From Hyphomicrobium sp. MC1 (lineage in GTDB: Bacteria > Pseudomonadota > Alphaproteobacteria > Rhizobiales > Hyphomicrobiaceae): a DNA stretch of 64,000 nt. The notes under the pieces were generated by a model. The model was not told where the DNA came from. It was given only the letters and a program-made list of their open reading frames with translations, and searched no databases. Positions within the stretch are counted from its first letter, which is position 1. Every line of letters starts with the position of its first letter. Made by a program: the position numbers and the translations under genes. This document shows positions 63,778-64,000 of this stretch, piece by piece. Where the stretch lies: contig NC_015717.1 of assembly GCF_000253295.1 (NCBI RefSeq), positions 4,588,001 through 4,652,000 on the forward strand, read 5' to 3'.

Positions 63778-64000
63778 TTAACCGGCATTCATTTCCGCTC
63801 CGAATTCAGCATCAAAGCCGTTCCTGGACTTCATGTGAGCTTTTAAGATCGCGCCGAGGGTCGCTGCGATAAGCTCAGGATCGGCAGGTTTCGTTAGCCA
63901 CGGAAACCCAGCTTTGGCAAGGATCGCCAGCGTCGCAGAATCCGTGCCGCCCGATAACAGGATGCTTGGAATCTCTTCACCCGATTTCTTTGCCATTCGT
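63778..64000 (-). CDS. C-terminal fragment of a receiver-domain protein, cut by window edge
   Basis: The 74 codons visible on the minus strand run off the right edge. IPSILLSGGTDSATLAILAKAGFPWLTKPADPELI is the second half of a receiver domain (Ser/Thr switch region and the conserved Lys-Pro), followed by a short tail. The protein is therefore probably a hybrid histidine kinase or a longer response regulator whose body is outside the window. The internal Met at 63996 is not taken as the start because it falls in the middle of the fold. Confidence 0.75.
   Translation of the reverse strand, partial: RMAKKSGEEIPSILLSGGTDSATLAILAKAGFPWLTKPADPELIAATLGAILKAHMKSRNGFDAEFGAEMNAG

Overview
The window reads as chromosomal DNA of a GC-rich alphaproteobacterium, most likely a Hyphomicrobiales member close to Hyphomicrobium. 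Supports are the mutS-glnD pair, the htpX-rsmB-heparinase-purH block with a divergent DUF1674/SdhAF4 gene, a hemC-hemD-Mic60-hemY heme cluster, an OlsB-type acyltransferase and many tiny secreted proteins. The genus is inferred from gene content and order; no rRNA lies in the window. Both ends are cut: glnD loses only its C-terminal tip on the left, and a receiver-domain protein loses its 5' part on the right.

Layout. 1-13.7 kb: glnD and mutS (minus), malic enzyme (plus), OlsB-like acyltransferase, a hybrid histidine kinase, a Trm112-like/LON-domain/CnoX proteostasis group and a prolyl-tRNA editing protein. 13.8-19.5 kb: tRNA-Gly, small secreted proteins, a gene-poor stretch, then lemA, two TPM-domain genes and an MFS transporter. 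19.5-28.3 kb: purH, heparinase-like, rsmB and htpX (minus), SdhAF4-like and Tad-like genes (plus), acetyl-CoA synthetase. 28.4-36 kb: methyltransferase and EVE genes, a surface-sugar type locus (GtrA, FAD oxidoreductase, divergent GT-C membrane protein), gpsA, tsaD. 36.1-41.4 kb: hemC, hemD, mic60, hemY. 41.6-46 kb: tRNA-Thr, PilZ protein, a phage-type orphan and several small or secreted proteins of unknown function. 46-51.7 kb: RND efflux adaptor and permease with a divergent LysR regulator.

The most unusual part is 51.6-58.1 kb. One gene encodes a periplasmic type-I binding domain fused to a four-helix pentameric ligand-gated ion channel, a glutamate-receptor-like arrangement on a Cys-loop-type pore. 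Next to it is an MNIO (DUF692) RiPP-type locus. It holds a six-cysteine secreted precursor (bufferin-like), a secreted thioredoxin, a CcdA membrane protein, the DUF692 enzyme and its DUF2063 partner, with a divergent DoxX gene. A terminator separates the precursor from the enzymes, and both promoter arms contain GTAACC.

58.2-64 kb holds an SDR, an alpha/beta hydrolase whose nucleophile-elbow residue is cysteine, a ketoacyl-ACP synthase III, a DUF1345 membrane protein and two-component receivers. Most genes sit in tight same-strand operons with short or overlapping junctions. Convergent gene pairs are separated by a few bases, overlap, or share a hairpin.
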